From: Hyperoplus lanceolatus
Taxonomy: Eukaryota > Chordata > Actinopteri > Uranoscopiformes > Ammodytidae
DNA: 64,000 nucleotides
Reading direction: 5' to 3'
Assembly (NCBI GenBank): GCA_026929865.2
Contig: CM049410.1
Span: 7,828,501 to 7,892,500, forward strand
Below the pieces are notes generated by a model. It made no database searches. It saw nothing but the letters and a program-made list of their open reading frames with translations, and was not told the origin of the DNA. The translations under genes and the position numbers were made by a program. This document shows, piece by piece, positions 36,435 through 54,378 of this stretch. Position 1 is the stretch's first letter. Each line of letters begins with the position of its first letter.

Positions 36435-39363
36435 CTGGCAGAGAGAGGACACAGGGTTAAAATCAGTTTTTTAAAACACATTTCATATTAAAGGTGCAGT
36501 GCGTAATATCTGAATATGTAGTGGCATCTAGTGGTGAAAGTTCTAGAATGCAATTCTCCCTGGGTAACCCCACCACTTCCCAGTAATAACAGAAGCTACA
36601 GGGGCCTCCAAGGACAAGAAGCTTGTCACTAAAGATGGCATCATCTACCACTGCCTCAAGTCTTTCCACAATATCAAGTGACAAAGTGAAGATGTATTTA
36701 GTTATTCATTCTATATATATAATTATTTTTTTGTTTCCCAACAAGTGCATTTCCCCAGGACTCCCACTTTAAAAATGCATTAAGTTGGTCCATTCAGAGC
36801 TACTGTAGAAACATGGCAGTTCAAAATGGCGGACTCCATGTTGGCAAGCCCCGCTTTTATGTAAATATAAAAGGCTTATTCTAAGGAAATAAAAGAAAAA
36901 ACAACTTCTATCTTCAAGCGATTATACATTATATGAAACAAACTTGTGAATATTATATACCATTTCTACCAAATCTGTTCTGAAAAAATTTAAATATAAA
37001 AATTCTACACACTGCACCTTTAGTTTATAAACATGTTTGATTTAGCACACCTTGCCAGACAGGACGTTGAGGCCGTCTCCCAGGGTCTTTGAATGCCCCT
37101 GCAGCTCTATGATCTTGTTGGAGATGCTGTTGTGGGCCGGGTGAGGCAGAGAGTTAGCAGAGGAGGACAGGGCTAGCAGGGGGTCTACCCAGGCCTGGAG
37201 CAGGGAGCGAGCCAATGACAACAGGTCAGACTCCTGGAAGAAGAAGTCAAACACACAGTCTGTGAGATAAACCAACAAGGCTGAAGCTCAATTGGGGAAA
37301 AAAGAGTCATCGAAATGGAAGAGAGAAAGACTGAATTGAGGGCGAATAAATTAATCGTATGTCATGATAATAAATAGTCTGTGCAGATACAGTATCAAGG
37401 ACAAGCACGGTCCTCCAAAGAAGTTGTAATTCCAACTTCTGGTCTGCAGAGGTCGGTAAGTATTGCATTTCTCCTACAGTGAATGCTTCATTGAAATGGA
37501 ATGCCATTTATTCTATGTTGTCATACTGAAATAAGGTTAATGACTGTGAAAAAGGCAACAGATTTTCTTAAAACAAATTGAACCAGGTGCCTTGGTTACA
37601 TATAAGCTTTAGAAGAAGAAAAAGTTTTTTGAATGATCTTGTACAACTTTTCTAAGGTGCACTTCAATTGTTTGGCAGAGGGTCACAGATGCTGAACGTA
37701 TGGTACCACTGATTGTTATTTCCGATCTTGGGCTATATACAGTAGTTACAATTGACTTGACTTGACTTGGAGGGTGAGGAAAGTAATGCTGAAGCAAATT
37801 AAAATAAAGAAAATTGAGAAATGAGCCAAACGTGTGAAAAGGGCCACGGTCACTTACTGATACTTGAAGGGCTTGTTCCTTGTCAGTGGGCGTCTGCAGA
37901 GAAGAGGTGTGGCACATTGAGGGGCGGGGCATGATCATCCGGCCTATAGGAGGGATGTGAGAGTCCTGGTGGTAGAGACAGTGGGGACATATTATTATAT
38001 ACTGAAGTACTGCACAATCATTGTTAAAGGTGGAGCGATTCTGGAGAATGCGTGTTGTCAAAGTCACAAAATCAATGAATATCTCTTTGCGGTCTGCTAC
38101 CTTTGTGTTTATACACAGCCTAGACTATGTAAAGGGCATTTTGCTAGCTTTAGTGGACCCAATTATTTACATTACCCTTTGTTTAAATACCCGTTTACAG
38201 AGCCTAGGGTGTCTATTATTAAGACCAGATTTTATTTCAGGGCACACACAATCAGAAAGACTTTGACATAAAAGTGATAATGACGACAAGCATTCTCCAG
38301 AATAAATGTTTCTCTGTGATGGGAAGCAAGCTTTACAAATGATGCATGTTGCAACATGGCGGGCTTTGAAAGTTATGGCTAGCTGGCAGGTTGAAAAACA
38401 AAAAAATAAAAACTTTACATCATACAAAACCGCTTGGTTGTGTCGGCTGGTGTTGAATAAATGAGATATCTAGACATACAGTAGTGCATGCAAGTGTAAC
38501 AGGACATTCAGACCAGAGGTAATTAGGAAGCTTAGAGCACCAATGATTTAGGCTTTAAAAGGACTTTAAACACATGTTTGTATGTCTGGAAGGCAAACAC
38601 ACATGCACACAAAAAAACACTCACATACACACACACACATAACTGACCAGCTCGTGGGTGAGCATTGTGCTGAGGGAGTGTAGCGTGTCCGAGTGCTGAG
38701 AGGCTCGGTCCAGCAGGTCATTGATGGGGATGGCACTGCACGCTGCCACCGTGAACAACACTGTGGAGCAGAAATGGAGATGGAAATCATACATTCGTGT
38801 TCATAATTTTTATTTGGTCCAGCAATAGTTTTAAATGTTAAAGGTGGAGTCAGAAATTCTGTAAAACGCTTATTGTCAAAAACAGTTGAAACAATCTGCT
38901 ACTTGTTCCTACTGCGTGTGCACTGAAAAAAATCCACTGTCATTAAAAAAGTCTGTAGACTGGTATGTAAACAAATGGTGTGTAAACAAAGTGAGCCAAC
39001 CCTAAATAGCAACATGCTCGTTTACAGAGTTTAGGCTGTGCATTAACGCTGGGTTGTTTTCAGCAGACACAATGTACAGGTAACAGAATATTCTTCACTG
39101 ATTTTGATAAAATGTGATTTTTTCAACAAACATTCTTATAGAATCACTGACTCCACCTTTAACATATACCTTGACAGGGAAACAAGTGAACCAGTCCTAT
39201 CCAGCAGCAGGTACATTTCCTATTATTTCATGGTAATCAATAGGATTGTTCAGATCCCAGATGAAACATTTCATCTTATTCCATAGGTGGAATAAATGAG
39301 GCATTCTAAGCTCGTCTCACCTGCCACAAACAGTTGACTTCCATTGGTTTTCCTGTGAGCCAT
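36243..39363 (-). CDS. prl: Prolactin
   Basis: A pituitary peptide hormone that controls freshwater ion balance in fish by acting on the class I cytokine receptor PRLR. Five minus-strand exons: 39363-39321, 38760-38648, 37965-37858, 37233-37051 and 36434-36243. They give 212 residues: a 24-residue signal ([20 protein letters not shown] then ACSA) and a 188-residue mature hormone beginning [12 protein letters not shown]. Family blocks seen are [44 protein letters not shown] and [20 protein letters not shown]. Mature cysteines are four (PSMCH, LLSCF, VLRCR and the C-terminal Cys), so the N-terminal disulphide of tetrapod prolactin is absent, as in other teleosts. Introns 1, 2 and 4 each contain a MITE. 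A TATA box lies 89 bp upstream of the ATG. Somatolactin and growth hormone were considered but do not fit these blocks. Confidence 0.97.
36492..37019. mobile_element. TTAA-flanked MITE filling prl intron 4
   Basis: The left end AGGTGCAGTGCG follows TTAA at 36488-36491. The right end CACTGCACCT is followed by TTAG, a one-base-changed duplication. It is 528 bp, so it makes up most of the 616-bp intron. The GTGGCATCTAGTGGTG phrase inside is common in fish repeats. Confidence 0.88.
37051..37233 (-). CDS. prl: prl exon 4
   Basis: It encodes 61 residues from [20 protein letters not shown] to [11 protein letters not shown]. The acceptor is TTCCAG and the donor GTGTGC. Confidence 0.95.
37858..37965 (-). 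CDS. prl: prl exon 3
   Basis: It encodes [20 protein letters not shown] then [16 protein letters not shown] (36 residues, phase 0 at both ends), with the first mature Cys. Donor GTAAGT. Confidence 0.95.
38028..38303 (+). mobile_element. TTAA-type MITE (AGGTGGAGTCAG family) in prl intron 2
   Basis: TTAA at 38024-38027 precedes AGGTGGAGCGATTCTGGAGA. The mirrored ACAAGCATTCTCCAGAA lies at about 38284-38301, but the last few bases of the right end are lost. Confidence 0.8.
38648..38760 (-). CDS. prl: prl exon 2
   Basis: It encodes the rest of the signal and helix 1: [20 protein letters not shown] through STMLTHEL. The acceptor is CCACAG and the donor GTCAGT. Confidence 0.95.
38842..39158 (+). 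mobile_element. TTAA-flanked MITE (AGGTGGAGTCAG family) in prl intron 1
   Basis: Intact 317-bp copy. AGGTGGAGTCAG and CTGACTCCACCT are perfect 12-bp inverted ends, with exact TTAA on both sides (38838-38841 and 39159-39162). It occupies over half of intron 1. Confidence 0.92.
39321..39363 (-). CDS. prl: prl exon 1
   Basis: It encodes [14 protein letters not shown] plus the first base of a Val codon, then donor GTGAGA. A short first exon interrupting the signal peptide is typical of the growth hormone/prolactin family. Confidence 0.94.
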
Positions 39364-39451
39364 CTCTTCTTTTTCAACCTTTTTCTCGTCTCTGCTTATT
39401 TCTCTCGCCTGTTGTTTCTTTCTTTTTATCTCTCTGTCCATTTGGCCTCCG

Positions 39452-39459
39452 TTTATATA
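39452..39459 (-). promoter_or_regulatory. prl TATA box
   Basis: TATATAAA on the minus strand, 89 bp upstream of the prl ATG. This would place transcription start near 39425 and give a leader of about 60 nt, as expected for a fish prolactin gene. Confidence 0.8.
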
Positions 39460-39599
39460 GTTATTTGGTCTTCGACACTTTGGTTATGCAGCAGCAGGGC
39501 GAGTGTTTGCTGATTGCCGGGACCTCATTTGGTCCAGGTCATAATGAGAAACATGGTGAAAGAGGCCTGAATAGATGCAATAGGATGCACTCACAGGTT

Positions 39600-39602
<3 letters not shown>

Positions 39603-39656
<54 letters not shown>
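39603..39656. repeat. GT microsatellite in the prl promoter
   Basis: Perfect (TG)n of 54 bp, about 145 bp upstream of the TATA box. Repeats of this kind in the tilapia prolactin promoter have been linked to expression and salinity response. Confidence 0.95.
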
Positions 39657-39657
<1 letters not shown>

Positions 39658-39679
39658 AAAAAGTTTCATAATTAGAATG

Positions 39680-39688
39680 ATGAATAAA
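39680..39688 (-). promoter_or_regulatory. Candidate Pit-1 site of prl
   Basis: Reads TTTATTCAT on the minus strand, an exact match to the Pit-1 (POU1F1) consensus (A/T)(A/T)TATNCAT. It lies about 220 bp upstream of the TATA box, just beyond the GT repeat. Pit-1 drives prolactin transcription in vertebrates. One 9-bp match can arise by chance. Confidence 0.5.
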
Positions 39689-40113
39689 AACACAGATGTT
39701 CACACCGTGTTTTGTAAGAACGTGTCTCAATTCATTAGAATTGAAGCGTTTGATGGTTAAATTACTAAAGTACGAACGTAGCTGGCCTTTTCAGAGGCGC
39801 AGTCGGAAGACATCCTCAGATGTTTTTTTACTTTGGTAAAAGTAGCAACACCACAGGTTAGAAATATTCTGTGGTAAAAGTATAACAGTATAGGAATTAA
39901 AATGTACTTCAACTAACAAAAGTAAAAGAACGTATTGTGAGGAACGGTCCATTTCACAATAATATGTTCTCACATCAAAGAAGGTTTGTTTTGTAACTGC
40001 TCCAAGTTTCCACTCTTTACTTTTTTTAATGAAAAAAATTAGTCATGTGGTTTTGATGCAACTTTCTTGTTTTACAATCAGTAAAAAACTGTGTGGACAT
40101 CAGTTCTGGTTAA

Positions 40114-40560
40114 AGGTGAAGTAAGCCATGTATTTATCTTAATATAAATGTTAAATCGCTCTTTATTCATACAGTGATCACTTACATAGTGTGCGCGTTT
40201 CATAAAGCCGATCTCTCAGTCACCTGCTCTGCATGTAATCGGCAAATAAACTTTTCCGGGATCCCCAAACTGATATCTGATTACAAGAGAGAATGCTATA
40301 CACCGCCGGCACCTGTCTCACTGCCGGTGCACGCGCAGAGCGACAGATGGGTAAATGTTTATGTGCCTACAATGGCGGAGCTGGTAAAAATCCTTCCCAA
40401 TGTCTGTTTTGATGGTTTTTATCATGTTTTATCACACTTATGGATCTGAGATGATGCTAGATAACTGGCTGCTTGAAGACTGCAGTGCATTAATGTGACG
40501 AGGGAGAGGACTGCTAACTGCAGGAAGTTAGCTAAACTGACCATTCCGCTTACTGAACCT
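40114..40560. mobile_element. TTAA-flanked MITE (AGGTGAAGTAAG family)
   Basis: AGGTGAAGTAAGC is mirrored by GCTTACTGAACCT, with exact TTAA duplications at 40110-40113 and 40561-40564. It is 447 bp, about 750 bp upstream of the prl ATG at its nearest end. A diverged copy lies at 26389. Confidence 0.88.
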
Positions 40561-40999
40561 TTAAAGAAACCTTTTACAGTTGTGAGGGGCAGAGGCCGCA
40601 GCTCAGTGGAGACGTCTGGTGGACGTGTGTGAAATGGCACGTCCACAATGACTCCGCAAGACGCATTAAAAAAACAGTTGGAAGTGATTAGCTGATATAA
40701 CATAAACTGTATATAATGTGAGGACACATTGACATACAGTGTGTAGAGGCCTGCTATTTATTTTTCTCCGTGACCTTATTAAGACCCAATATGTAAAAGT
40801 ACTGAAGTGTTGCCCTGTTTGTTTTGACACAAACTGGGCCCGAACATCTGATGAAAGTGAGAAAATACCACACCAATGCGCTTTTAGAAAAAAAAATATA
40901 TATATATATATTTAATGTGTGTTATGTATGGGATTTACAGCCTGTTATCTTACCTATGACTGGGTTCAATTAGCCCTCACAGGGGTCAAACTGCCTGTT

Positions 41000-42077
41000 C
41001 AGGGCTGTACAGTGCGACAGTTTTGATCGCATTTGCTGCTGAAATTGATCATGTGCGATGATGAATACAAGTCCATTCGCACTAGTGCGACAGGCTGCTA
41101 ATGAGGAGAGGCTGTCTTTGAAACACAGAAGAGCGCTGCAAAACACTGCTTAGAGGGCTCTACATTAACACTCTCCAAATGGGGGTAAATGTAGTCTTAG
41201 GCAAGTAAGTTATTGAGTCCACCTCCACTTTGGCTGGTGAAAGATGTGTCCTTGGGATCTGTGCTCGTGCAGCGATTCTAGCGCATACAAACTTCACCAA
41301 AGGTAATAACCGAAGGAGACGGCCGCAGTTAAGTTAGCGCGTGTGCAAACAGAACATTTCCTGTGCGCCTTCACGTTAAAAGCCTGTTACTAGCCAAACA
41401 TGAGTTGACTTTTATTTTGAAGCCGGTATGAACAGGAAATTAGCGCTTCACAGACCTGCAGTGCTCTAGCTACAAAGGCAACTCATTCAGCTGCAGAAAA
41501 AAGTCAACAGTGGTCTAAAAACAAAGTTTGAAATAAGCCACTGAAGAACAACTCCCAACACATTCACAACAACCTATTTAATGTATCCTAAATTGTACCA
41601 ATATGTATACTTTTTTATTTAATAGGCTATGTTTAATGTTTTAAAGTTTGGTTTTAATTAACAGAAGGACATTTTCAAAAAAAAATATTATTATTAATAT
41701 AATAATTATATGTAGGCTTAGATGCAAAAAATATATAGATATAGATATTATTTTTATATTTTCATGGGGAGAAATAATTCTGAACCAGCAAAAAATTGCA
41801 ATTGGCAGGTTAGATTATTTTGTCTAAATTGCAATCAGTGCACCCCTATTCATTTTTCTACAATCATTACTGCACACACTAGGATATAATATTAATTGAT
41901 AATATCAAATGAGACCAAGATGACAGGCTCAAAGGTAATTACAGTGAAATGCAAGGGTTAGGGTTATGCAAGTTTTCGATCATACTTTGTGTGCTACCAA
42001 ATACATTTTTGTGCTACTGAATTTTTTTGCTTGCTAGCACCAGTGCTACCACCTCAAAAAATAAGCGTACAGCCCTG
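41000..42077. mobile_element. Non-autonomous hAT-type transposon, copy 2
   Basis: Same termini (CAGGGCTGTACAGTGCGACA and GCGTACAGCCCTG) and colinear interior as copy 1 at 955, with small indels such as the AT-rich insert near 41685-41750. The 8-bp duplication is not preserved; only CTGTT recurs at the flanks. Confidence 0.88.
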
Positions 42078-42734
42078 CTGTTAAACCTCTCGTAAACATG
42101 ATTTTAATAACGTCCCTTTAAAGTGGAGTCAATGCGCTACCAGTATGTAGTATGAATGAAAGGTCAGGTCAATACCAACACCAATAAAGAGAATAGGAAA
42201 AGGCTGTGTCAGGTTTTCACAGCCGACAGAGGTTGCCATCTGTATAGTAGAGGAATCATTACATTAAACAGAGTGAGGGGTGTTTACTGAGCTGTAAACA
42301 GAATGGGGGCAGATCATAATTTCTTCTTCCTTTAAAGGAAACCCTTTTAGAAAGTAAAATATCAACTCTTCCGTCAGTGACCGTGGCAGCACCCTGCCTG
42401 CTGCATGGACACAGTTCTTCTTGTTGAGCAGCCAAGAGGTAACCTTTGCTCCCCTTCCTGTGTCCTACCGCCAGAACTCATGCCTCCGCCATTCAATCTA
42501 TAGTCCCCTGTCATGATGTGCCGCCCGCACACATGCGCCACACATGCACATGCACCACACATGCGCATGCGCAGCAGCTCTTCTAAGTGTGACCTACACA
42601 CTGACTTTGAAGCTTCCCCTGGTTGAATCACTTGCACATAGAGGCCTGAGTCACCTGCCAAAATGTCCTTACTTTCCAGAAATGGCCTAAAAAGCTAAAA
42701 ACTTTGGTTCTCACAAAAATTGTTATACAGACAG

Positions 42735-42752
42735 ACACACACACACGCACGC

Positions 42753-42831
<79 letters not shown>
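42735..42831. repeat. AC microsatellite
   Basis: (AC)n of about 97 bp with a few GC substitutions at its start (CGCACGCAC). It runs almost directly into the ATATT repeat. Confidence 0.96.
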
Positions 42832-42832
<1 letters not shown>

Positions 42833-42840
42833 TATGTATT

Positions 42841-42931
42841 ATAATATATTATATTATATTATATTATATTATATTATATTATATTATATTATATTATATT
42901 ATATTATATTATATTATATTATATTATATTA
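42841..42931. repeat. ATATT pentanucleotide repeat
   Basis: About 17 tandem copies of a 5-bp ATATT unit, directly after the AC repeat. Confidence 0.95.
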
Positions 42932-45900
42932 AAATATTATTATATGCATCTATTTCCAAATCCTAGCTTGCTTGCTGCAAACAAGGTTCCTGTTGTCTTA
43001 CAAAGCAAAAATTTAAAAGAAAAAAAAGAAAAGAAAACTGGTTTGTCTGTGGTTTGTGTGTTTTGGGTGTTTGAACATGGAGGCCCGTATCGGGTTTTGA
43101 AGCCTGAGGGGTCTTATCTCTGTGCAATGTGAGTGAGAAACAAGAAGGAGACCAATGGACGGAAGGAAAAGATGGATGCTTATATTTCACTGAGGCATCG
43201 ACCTTGCAGCAGTAGCCCTATATACTACACACTGCAGACATGGGTAGGCCCCACGTTACACACGTCCCTCTCTATAGCTCTGCTCAACATGCATTGAATC
43301 CCAAGCAGTCATCTCCTTCCCCCCTTTTTCCCTTCCCCCTCCTCTTTGTCTTTCAGCCCCTGGCAGTTCACATACCATGAACACACACATGCACAAACAC
43401 GCACACACATGCTCACACGGTATCTGAAAGCAGAGCTACACGCCCCCTTTTCTATGAGCTCACATTCGACACAGAGCAGTTGCAGCACACTGAAGACCCC
43501 CCCTTGGCATTTTCTGCTGATTCCTGCACGCACTCAGACACTTTTTGCAGCTGTCTAACTCAGGACCAAGACGTCCCATCTGCAGATAGGTAGGTATATG
43601 TATGGATGGCATTGTTTTAATTGATTCAGTCTCAGGCAGTGGGGTTTCTGCACTGGAAGCCACGTATCTTACCTAAAGTACATGGTGTTCTTTCTGGTTC
43701 CTGGGCACATGGGCTCACAGGGAGGTGTGGAATGAGCTTCCCATTGAAAGACATTTCTAGATGTTTCACAGAGGAGCCTTTTTCTGTTACTCAAAAGGCT
43801 TCTTTACTCACAGAAAACTCATTGACTTGGAGACCATGTACTTTGATGAACAATCTAGTGCTTCATTTAATTAAATTACATTTAAAAACAAACCATTTTC
43901 GACTTTGTATTGCCATTGGTTCATACTTTGTACCTTGATTATCTTGTTTTGTTGCCAGAGAGTTTATGTATGAAGAAAAAAAAACATTATTTCTGCAGGT
44001 TAAGGCGAGGAGGGGAGTTCTGTTTCCATGCAGGGAGGTAATTGGATGACATATGATGCTAATGTTATTCAGGCACTTCACACTTTCAAATGTGGAATAT
44101 GTATGGGCTGCTTGCACTAAATTAGGAAGAAGCGGAGGCCAGTTATTGTGGGTTGGGCTTGATAACACACAGCTGTTGAGCAGAGGTTTAAAATGTAAAA
44201 TAAATCAACTTGTTTTTAAAAAGAGGTAGAGAGAGAGAGAGATAGAGAGAGAGGGGGAAGGGGGGGGGCTTCTGTTTGTCCCTTTCGCCATGACTACAAC
44301 TATTCAGCTTTATATATTTTTGGGAGCAGCCTGAAGTTGTGAGGCACACACACGAGCGATTTCGCTCAGGACTACATATCCCATAATTCATAGGCTCATA
44401 TTAACAGACCAGTTGAGCGGCGGGGCCCAGCCAACTAAAGAACTGAGGCGCGCGTGCCAAGCGGGTGAGACACGCTTGGAGAGTTTTTTAGATCTAGATT
44501 TAAGTCATTGAAGTAATGATGCATGTGTTTGAACGAGGGCAGAAGATACATGCTGCCAATATTAAGAGGAGAGTTGTAAAGTCACAATGAAAACTGTGCA
44601 GAGGAGTTTGGCCTGACCGAGTGTGTGCGGTGTGCGTTGATTGAGAAACAGCAACGGCGTCTTGCGCATGCTGTTGCGTAACGCCTGGCGCACTGATTAT
44701 ACCATTGTCGGTAATGTGCCTCAGTAAAAGAGGATGATAACCTAAATCATCCATGTAGCCCCGCTGACAGCGACCTATTAAGACTGCGGTAAATTGATTC
44801 CACAAAGTATATATATATAAAAATGATTAATATCTTAAACATTTGTTTTACAAAGTGTCTAAGTCATTGTGATTTTTCATAATACTTGTAATGGTAGACA
44901 TTACACACGGGCAGATATCTCTCAACATCAAAAGAACAAAAGAAAACTCGATTATATTCATTGACATTGCTCTGTGCCTGTCTGTCCAAACTAAAGCTGA
45001 AACGATTAGTTGATTGACAAAACATTTGCATTATTTAATACGAATAGTATTGAGAAAGAGTTAGCAAAGTTATAAAAAGAGAAGATAAATAGTTGTAGGC
45101 TGTAGTCCAAACTTTTTTTTTTCGTCTTGGAAGTTTTAAAGTTCGATCAAGTTCTGCTGAGTGTGACCTTAGAAGAACTTGAGTTTGTTCAAGGACATAT
45201 GGCTCAATGGCCTCTGCTACCATGAATCAAATATCCACAATGTAAAAATAAAATCTATATACTATATTTATAACTGCATTGATCACTGATTTATAAAATA
45301 CGCTGTGAAAGACAAATATCCCTTTTACTTAGTTTGGGCCCAAAACCTCTGGCTTCGTACCTTTCCCTGACCTCTGAAGAATGGCTGCCATGTGCCCTGA
45401 TGAAGACTGCAGCAGTAGCAAGATGCTGTCGGCTCATGCACAAAGCTGCCACTAGGTGGCACACCTCATTCGCCTGTTACACTATGTTGGAGGAGCGGCT
45501 GTCTTTCTGATCATGTTCCAACCACACCAGTAACTTCACCCCATCAAATAGTGCATGAGGCTTTTGAAATGTATGAGCGTGTTCAGTTCAATTCCCTACT
45601 ACACTTGACACATTTAGGGTTTGGTGAGCCTTAGTCCATGTGCTGGTTTGAGCTTTCCAGTTGAGAAGGAAGCTTACTTGATGTAAGGTAGCAGTAGTAG
45701 TGGACATATCAGGCCAAGTTATGAGGCGACATCAAGGAACCTCAACTCACTCTCAATTCCCCTCCTATGCCCCTGTTTCCCAATGCTTTACCTTTGTACT
45801 TTAGTCTAGGTCACTGCACCTTAGCCCCTGCCCCCCTCCACAACCCCCCGCCCCTGACCGTTGTGTACACACATGTGCTGCTCACTCACATGTTTATCTC

Positions 45901-45990
45901 CTCCCACCTCCTCACTGTGGACCCTCCCCTTTCACTAACTCCCTCTCAACTCCACTGTCTCTCTGTCTCTCTCTGTGGCTCTGGGATCCA
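42932..45990. other. Intergenic between prl and the COX17-like gene
   Basis: No exon recognised. A GC-richer patch at about 44400-44480 contains AAGCGGGTGAGA, which could be a donor of a non-coding first exon of the downstream gene, but nothing proves it. A purine-rich GA/G tract lies at 44225-44268. Confidence 0.4.
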
Positions 45991-46068
45991 TAGGCGTTCA
46001 GAGGACAGGAACCGGACAGGACTATCACCAGCACCACCAGCCACCCACCACACAGCAGCACCACAGAC

Positions 46069-53162
<7,094 letters not shown>

Positions 53163-54036
53163 GGAGTCGCCCTCCCAACCTCAAATGTAAGGATGATGCG
53201 CAATTTGCTGATTCATTTTATGTTCAAATAAAGTAGTTCCGATAGAGGGTGTTCATTGAAAAGTCTGGGAGTCATCCACATGGGCACTGTTTCTGGAAAG
53301 TAAAGTAAATTATTATTTTTTTATTTCCTTTTTTAATGATTTCAGTCCCAAAAAGAAGTGTAAGAATGCATGGCTTTGTTTTTTAATAAAGCTACTTCTT
53401 AAATAAGCCAGAGGTCATCTAATTGCAACCTATGATATCTTGTAAATAGTACAGTAGCTCACAAAAAGATGAACATGTTGAGCTGTGATGCAACATTTAA
53501 CTAGATTGACAACTGCAACAAAAACAAGCTACAGCCAGGCTTGCAGATCCGAGCTGTAGGCCTACGTGGATGCAACTGGGCATTTGCACCTAGTATTAAC
53601 TAATGATCTGTATCTTAAATGCATGGTAAATGCCAGTTGTAAACGCACGCATAAAGTACTGCGATCTTAGTGCGATCCATCCGTCATCCACACCACATCT
53701 GGAGGTGATCTGATCACAATGCAGGCTAAATAGAGGAGGAGAATGCTTATTAGTACCAGGTGCACTTGTTGCACCAACTTCTTATATTCATTATCGATTC
53801 AACATTTTGTTTAATGTAATGTTAGAAAATTTTGAAAAAATACCACCATTTGTAGCATTCATCTTTTTCACAATGTCTTGCTCATTATTGATTAATTGAT
53901 CATCAAAATTGTTGCTTATTATTGTTGTCTTTCTTCTAACTGTTTAATGGACCATACGATTTCAGTTCAGCTTTATTTAAGACGCAGACCACACGTTAAT
54001 ACCTGGTTTATCTCATCTGTCTCTCCTCTCCTCCAG

Positions 54037-54378
54037 GTCCACTGCACTGAGTCCTCCCAAGTTCCCAGCATTCCCTTCTGCACCACAGCACTGGACTGAA
54101 TGATGCCAATGATGATGATGATAATTAGGTTCATGACGTGACAAACATTGTATTGTTTCGGGCTGAATATGGGATCTGGTGGCAGTAACCACAGTGTCCT
54201 CCCCCTGTCCCCCCCCCCCCATTCTGGGGTTATCTGGTGTCCCTCAGTCTTACCCACCATTCCCCTTCTCCCTCTACAGCTGACGTACAGCACATTGACT
54301 TGTAGACAATTCCAGAGAGCTGATGGGCTGTATTGTAAAATTGTCAACTTGAGATGTGTACTTATAAATGGAAATAAA
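54037..54378 (+). other. Probable spliced 3' UTR exon of the COX17-like gene
   Basis: A pyrimidine tract and CTCCAG end at 54036, and AATAAA lies at 54373-54378. Together with the GTAAGG donor just after the stop this suggests a non-coding last exon. AATAAA at 53227-53232 and 53385-53390 offer shorter alternatives. Confidence 0.5.

Noticed and set aside
36243-39363. Growth hormone or somatolactin instead of prolactin
   Set aside because: The [12 protein letters not shown] start, [24 protein letters not shown] and the 188-residue mature length are prolactin features.
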